From: Ettlia oleoabundans
Lineage: Eukaryota; Chlorophyta; Chlorophyceae; Chlamydomonadales
NCBI GenBank assembly: GCA_019693395.1
Contig: JAAMXP010000982.1
Coordinates: 1-12,686, forward strand
Reading direction: 5' to 3'
DNA: 12,686 nucleotides
Part shown: piece after piece, positions 9,501 through 12,686 of the stretch
How the letters are laid out: every line of letters begins with the position of its first letter
How positions within the stretch are numbered: position 1 is the stretch's first letter
Notes under the pieces: model-generated
Database searches by the model: none
Seen by the model: only the letters and a program-made list of their open reading frames with translations
Told to the model about the DNA's origin: nothing
Program-made: the position numbers and the translations under genes

Positions 9501-10703
9501 AAGCCGGCCAACCAACTTGTTCTAACCTACATACGACCTTGGCGCCGTTCTTGCAGAGTGGATGAAAACCTCACTTTCTTCACAGATGCCTCGGGGCGCT
9601 GCGAGCGCATCCTCCGCACCCCCATCCCCCTCTCCTACACGCGGCACACCTCGAGATTCATGGTAAGCGCTAGCCAAGTGGCAATGCAATCGCTGCACAT
9701 ATAGCACCCATGCTAGCTACCGTTGCACCACCACCATCCTGTTTTCATCACAGTTCAACCATCACTTTGGCTGCCATCCCCTGCGCCGCTGCCGCTGTAC
9801 TGCAGGTCATTTGGCTGTCCTGCCTGCCGCTAGGGCTGTGGTCCGAATGCGGCTGGGGCACCATCCCCCTCACCATCGTCATATCCTTCCTGCTGCTGGG
9901 CATTGAGGAGATCGGGGGTGAGTTGTCACGCAGCTGAGCTGGCAGTGTGCTGAGCTGGCTGAACGCTGAGCTGGCTGATCGCTGAGCTGGCAGGGTCCTG
10001 CAAGTGACAGTGTGCATTGCTGGCACCAAGCGGGCGCAGCGCAACGGACCACTAGAAGCGGTGTCCACTGGGAGCTTGTATTGCTGTACCTACCCCCGCC
10101 CCTCCCCCAACCCCCAAACCCACCCACCCACCACCACCAGCACCCCCCTGCCCCTTCTATGCTGCAGTGGCCATTGAGGAGCCATTCGGCATTCTGCCGC
10201 TTGAGCAGATGTGCCGAGAGCTAGAATATGGGCTGAGCGACATTTTGGAGCAGGCAACCAGCAGCAAGAAAGCAGCAAAGGAGGCGGCCCGGGCAGCCAT
10301 GCAGGAGGCAGCCGCAGCGGCCGCCACCACTGCAGCGGACGCATCGGTGGCAGGCAACGGGGCAAATGGGGCAGCCAATGGCGGGACTTACACAGCCAAC
10401 GGCGCCAATCCTGCGGCCAATGGGTCAGGTCACTCCGCCAATGGTGCTTCTGCTGCCACCAGCTCGGTGACAACCAATGGCAATAGCATCAGCAAAGGCA
10501 ATGGAGCGCGCGTCGAGGGAATGGCGTTGGGCAGGGCTGAGTCGACGGCAGGAACTTCTGATGATGGTGCGGATTCGGATTCAGATGCAGATGCTGCACC
10601 CTTTCTACCGGCAGCTTTCGCGCGCAGCCGGGCTCTGGGCGGCGCTATTGAGCCTGCTTCAGCCTCAGCCATCTTTGTCAGCTACGACGAGTCGGATCCT
10701 TGA
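6545..10703 (+). CDS. Bestrophin-family anion channel, probably plastid-targeted
   Basis: The complete ten-exon model codes for 564 residues. Bestrophins are pentameric channels for chloride and bicarbonate; algal and plant members sit in thylakoid membranes. Family motifs appear in order: FKRWAFHRSTSRY (110-122), first membrane segment (about 141-155), SLPFDITSFALSLLLVF (175-191) running into RTNTSYDRW (192-200), RTPIPLSYTRHTSRF (334-348), hydrophobic segments 350-361 and 368-382, and IEEPFGILPLEQ (389-400). Residues 1-70 are rich in Ala, Arg, Ser and Pro with few acidic residues, as in chloroplast transit peptides. Residues beyond about 415 form an Ala-rich helix-like stretch, an Asn-Gly-rich linker and an acidic DDGADSDSDAD segment. 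The acidic calcium-clasp stretch that follows the equivalent PFG in animal bestrophins is absent. The first in-frame ATG is used. Similar algal genes are called BST, but orthology was not tested, so no symbol is given. Confidence 0.93.
8053..8068. repeat. TGCC repeat, 4 units
   Basis: TGCC units in intron 4 of the bestrophin gene; further short CCTG runs follow at about 8138-8144 and 8213-8227, so the whole intron is CCTG-rich. Confidence 0.9.
8750..8778 (+). repeat. 13-bp direct repeat overlapping a bestrophin 5' splice site
   Basis: TACGCTTCTGTAC occurs at 8750-8762 and 8766-8778 (16-bp period). The first copy includes the T of the intron 6 donor (GT, 8749-8750). In the second copy the matching dinucleotide is CT, so it is not a donor. 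Confidence 0.95.
9933..9996 (+). repeat. Four 16-bp tandem repeats in bestrophin intron 9
   Basis: GCTGAGCTGGC is repeated four times with a strict 16-bp period (starting 9933, 9949, 9965 and 9981); the five spacer bases vary (AGTGT, TGAAC, TGATC, AGGGT). The array starts 15 bases after the donor of intron 9. Confidence 0.95.
10093..10129 (+). repeat. C-rich tract upstream of the last bestrophin exon
   Basis: Successive C runs of 5, 4, 5, 5, 3, 3 and 3 bases lie 38-75 nt upstream of the exon 10 first base. They act as an extended pyrimidine-rich region; the opposite strand could form G-quadruplexes. Confidence 0.85.
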
Positions 10704-10976
10704 GGGACTGCTGATGAAATAGGCTCCAACCGACAGGTTGTGGTATAATCAAGGTGTTACGAGCATGAATGAAGGAACGAGTCCGAACAAGCAATCAGCC
10801 AGCCTGCAATACCAATAGACAGCAGCCAGCCCGTTACATTTGTGTTTTTTTTAATCTTAGATCAGTCAGAAGCGTAGCAGTCCATTTGCGAAGATTGACA
10901 CCCTTGCTAGCAGCCTTCCTAAACCGTTGTGCCATGTATTTCAGAGCATATCCACATCAGTGTTAACACATGCTGC

Positions 10977-11024
10977 CATGGTAGCCAGCAAGAGGCGGCT
11001 CCTTCGGGCCGTTCCTCTGCTGGC
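10977..11024 (+). repeat. Dispersed stem-loop element, copy 2
   Basis: Identical to copy 1 over the first 23 bases and over GGGCCGTTCCTCTGCT, differing in the loop region and last bases. Here the outer arms GCCAGCA-A-GAGG and CCTCTGCTGGC pair without mismatch, and the inner arm is CGGCTC/GGGCCG around CTTC. It lies 274 nt past the bestrophin stop codon, sense to the transcript. Confidence 0.75.
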
Positions 11025-11035
11025 TTCCTCAACCC

Positions 11036-11049
11036 ACGCCCAAGGGCGT
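11036..11049 (+). repeat. Short hairpin after stem-loop copy 2
   Basis: ACGCCC-AA-GGGCGT forms a 6-bp inverted repeat 11 bases after copy 2, within the bestrophin 3' UTR. A related ATGCCCC-AA-GGGCAT occupies the same relative place after copy 3. Confidence 0.7.
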
Positions 11050-11428
11050 ATTCTTTCTTTCTTTATCTCATGCTGCCAGCCCACTGATGATATGCTTCAC
11101 CCTGAATTGCCTTGCAACCATGCTTAAACTGCGCTCGATTCTTGCCCATTGCACCCTGTGACCATCGCAGTGTGTGTCTCAATTCTAGTCTTCGCCTGTG
11201 CGCTGTATGCCACCACCCGGGTTTGTGCTGCCTGCCACACGGCTCCTCCCCCATCCCTCCTTCCCTGTCCTACCGATGATGCCACTCTTGTCGATGTCCT
11301 TTGTCATCATTTCATGTTGAGCTGGAGGCTCTTACTGTTTGCATATGTTTGGCGCTACACCGCGCCCCTTATTTGGCAATCTGCCATCAGAAAATTTATT
11401 CCAGTACCCCACTCAACTTTTAAACTTG

Positions 11429-11452
11429 TGTAATGGTGCTTCCATGTTGTAA
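11429..11452 (+). terminator. Twin TGTAA polyadenylation signals for the bestrophin transcript
   Basis: TGTAA occurs at 11429-11433 and 11448-11452. These are the first plus-strand copies of this pentamer after the bestrophin stop codon. TGTAA (UGUAA) is the established green algal near-upstream polyadenylation signal, with cleavage usually 10-20 nt downstream, so transcripts would end around 11445-11470. Confidence 0.6.
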
Positions 11453-11469
11453 GAACGTAGCAAGAAGAA

Positions 11470-12311
11470 GCGAAATTCTGCACCACCTCTGCCTTGCAAG
11501 TTATGGTAGTTCGGCTTGGGGTTACCACTTTGACTACGAAAGTGAGCTCTTCGCATGGCACTAGTACATGAACTTGAGAGGTCCCAGTTGTGACAAAACA
11601 AAACCTTTAAACCAACCGAACAGCCATCATGCTTGCCAGCCAATCACGTTGACCCATTGCCTGGCTTACTGGCCTACACCGCCCATTCGGCTTGCAGCGT
11701 GTTAATACAGGCATATGCTCTATAACAAACAAAAGAGCGCATTCTATGGACAATTGGAGGAAACAGAAAGAAGTAGTAAGCGGCCGCATTGGGCAGACTC
11801 GGGGCACAAACGGCAATGACAGGGACAGTTAACATTTCAGACGGAGAGGGAATAGAAGCATTAGGCAGCGATGAGGGCGGTTGACAGAAGCCTGCTATAA
11901 ATGGCAGTGAGGAAGGCAGATAACCAAATGAAGATGCGGCACAGAAACAACTGCTTTAACTCACATACATAGCTGAAGAGGTAAATGTAGCATTGGAAGG
12001 GTGGTGTTGCATTGCGACGCAGCGGTCACAGGTGACAGCACAAAGGCACCACCTCAGAGGGAGCTTTGCGGTTCTGCGCCCACGTGCACGCCTCTATGCA
12101 CTTGAGCTCCAGCAGCAATCTCAACCGACAACTGTGTACCCAGCCAGATGGCGACACGATGCTGCGAGCAGCCGAAAGGGGGGCTCCTGCTGTGGAAAGG
12201 AAGGTCTGCCAACCTTGGCCAGTGCGGTGGAAACCCACCGTCAATCCATGCTGTGCGTTGGTACCTCTTTGTGTGTTATTTAAGCTCCATGCTGGCTGCT
12301 GGGGCATGCGG
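11470..12311. other. Stretch without a recognised gene between convergent 3' ends
   Basis: No open frame here has recognisable motifs or biased codon use. It lies between the bestrophin polyadenylation region and the stop codon of the right-edge minus-strand exon, so part is probably that gene's 3' UTR. No minus-strand TGTAA (TTACA on the plus strand) was found between 11430 and 12311, so its 3' end cannot be placed. Confidence 0.5.
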
Positions 12312-12367
12312 TCACCGCTTGACGTGCTTGACGTACTTGAGGGCCAGGAAGGACAAGCACAAGAACA
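12312..12367 (-). CDS. Last coding exon of an unidentified gene running off the right edge
   Basis: On the minus strand a CAG acceptor (12370-12368) after TTGTTGCGCTG is followed by an open frame coding for FLCLSFLALKYVKHVKR and a TGA stop at 12314-12312. Codon choice (CTG, GCC, CTC, AAG, TAC, GTC, AAG, CAC, GTC, AAG, CGG) matches highly biased algal coding sequence and differs from the surrounding DNA. The product ends in a hydrophobic segment plus a basic tail, which suggests a membrane protein with its C terminus at the membrane face. I do not recognise the family. No strong donor appears between here and 12686, so the preceding exon is probably outside the window. The exon enters in phase 1, needing one base from the previous exon. 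Confidence 0.5.
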
Positions 12368-12509
12368 CTGCAGCGCAACAATGACTTGAACAATACTGAA
12401 CTAAATGCACCCCTGAAGAGGTGCCTCGATCAGTGGGAGCAGCAAGAGACGTGTTGCACAAGGTGAAACCAGAAAGGAAGGAAGAGAGGGTGAACTCGGA
12501 AATCGATGC

Positions 12510-12576
12510 CAAGGAAGGTAAGAAAGGATGCGCATGCCCTTGGGGCATGGGTGGGATCGCAGCAGAGGAACGGCCC
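12510..12576 (-). repeat. Dispersed element, partial copy 3
   Basis: On the minus strand, GGGCCGTTCCTCTGCTG (12576-12560) matches copy 2 exactly for 17 nt. Weaker similarity continues downstream through an ACCCA, a CCCAAGGGC core and a pyrimidine-rich CTTTCTT stretch. The 5' half of the stem is not recognisable beyond CATGG and CCAGC fragments. It lies about 190 nt upstream of the right-edge terminal exon. Confidence 0.5.
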
Positions 12577-12686
12577 ACCCTGGTTGGGCTGGGGAAGCCA
12601 TGCAAGTACGCAAAACTGCGTGCGGGCGGGCGTGTGGGGTGTGGGCACAGGTGCGGGTGGGTGAGTGGTGGTGGGCTGTGTGTGTT

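Larger units (their letters stand above)
6545..10703 (+). other. Exon-intron map of the bestrophin gene
   Basis: Exons: 6545-6843, 7025-7091, 7416-7529, 7751-7845, 8263-8433, 8676-8748, 9079-9200, 9557-9662, 9806-9917, 10168-10703 (stop TGA 10701-10703). All introns are GT-AG; donors read GTGGGT, GTGAGT, GTAGGG, GTGAGT, GTGCGT, GTACGC, GTGGGT, GTAAGC and GTGAGT, and all acceptors end in CAG. Junction phases 2, 0, 0, 2, 2, 0, 2, 0 and 1 match on both sides, and conserved bestrophin motifs run across the joins (for example VF-R-TNTSY and EEIG-V-AIEEPFG). The one uncertain boundary is the exon 7 end, where a second donor lies 5 nt upstream. Confidence 0.88.
10704..11428 (+). other. 3' untranslated region of the bestrophin gene
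   Basis: From the TGA at 10703 to the first TGTAA at 11429 there is no convincing coding sequence. The stretch holds a T-rich run (TGTTTTTTTTAA, around 10842), stem-loop element copy 2 (10977-11024) and a second hairpin (11036-11049). A length near 750 nt is within the range seen for green algal 3' UTRs. One frame (11149-11433) is open but lacks an ATG start and biased codon use. Confidence 0.6.

Noticed and set aside
10977..11024. Possible selenocysteine insertion element in the 3' UTR
   Set aside because: The non-Watson-Crick quartet and apical AA required for SECIS are absent, and the bestrophin frame has no internal TGA to recode.
10978..11127. Small ATG-initiated frame through stem-loop copy 2, with partial peptide resemblance (RAVPLL, RILS) to a frame through copy 3
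   Set aside because: The resemblance follows from the shared nucleotide element. Indels between copies are not multiples of three and copy 1 diverges, so a structured repeat explains it better than coding.
11149..11433. 95-codon open frame with a hydrophobic start, ending exactly at the first TGTAA
   Set aside because: It begins at TTG, not ATG, its codon use is mixed, and it lies within the expected bestrophin 3' UTR. The stop overlaps the TGTAA by coincidence of sequence.
11355..11643. Minus-strand open frames near the bestrophin 3' end
   Set aside because: No codon bias, no motif, and no acceptor or donor pattern linking them to the right-edge exon.
1..12686. tRNA, rRNA, CRISPR arrays, transposase genes
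   Set aside because: I found no tRNA B-box/cloverleaf pattern, no rRNA-like sequence, no regularly spaced repeat-spacer array and no transposase or reverse transcriptase motifs on either strand.

Overview
The window looks like nuclear DNA from a green alga (Chlorophyta), probably a chlorophycean or a close relative. The evidence is short GC-rich exons split by 140-535 bp introns, donors of the GTGAGT/GTGCGT/GTGAGG type with (C/T)GCAG acceptors, TGTAA motifs where a polyadenylation signal is expected, many CAGG/CCTG and CA/TG microsatellites, and Ala/Gly/Gln-rich low-complexity protein segments. Nothing prokaryotic (operon, Shine-Dalgarno, CRISPR, IS element) was seen. Nearly all long open frames in the window are GC-driven shadows. 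The real genes had to be assembled exon by exon, and every proposed intron in the two main models keeps reading-frame phase.

Layout, left to right. (1) Minus strand, 5262 down to 68 and off the left edge: ten exons of a secreted protein with a pectate-lyase-like, right-handed beta-helix domain. Its helix is interrupted by a roughly 350-residue low-complexity insert, mostly carried by one 1004-nt exon. (2) 5263-6544: intergenic space between two divergently transcribed genes, with a cluster of GC-rich palindromes, an ATGC array and no convincing gene. (3) Plus strand, 6545-10703: a complete ten-exon bestrophin-family anion channel (564 residues) with a plastid-transit-like N terminus and an Asn-Gly/Ala-rich C-terminal tail. 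(4) 10704 to about 11470: its 3' UTR, with two TGTAA signals. (5) About 11470-12311: no gene seen, probably the 3' UTR of the next gene. (6) Minus strand, 12367-12312: what looks like the last coding exon of a gene running off the right edge.

The two main genes are head to head and could share a promoter region, but no functional link between a secreted beta-helix protein and a bestrophin channel can be claimed. Algal plastid bestrophins are known in bicarbonate/chloride transport across thylakoids, so that is the most likely setting for the plus-strand gene.

The most unusual non-coding signal is a dispersed stem-loop element. It occurs in the bestrophin 3' UTR, in a beta-helix intron, and in part (3' half) near the right edge on the minus strand, with pairing-preserving differences between copies. 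A 29-unit GT repeat lying directly beside a 3' splice site, and two competing donors where only one preserves the bestrophin frame, are the other items most worth testing.
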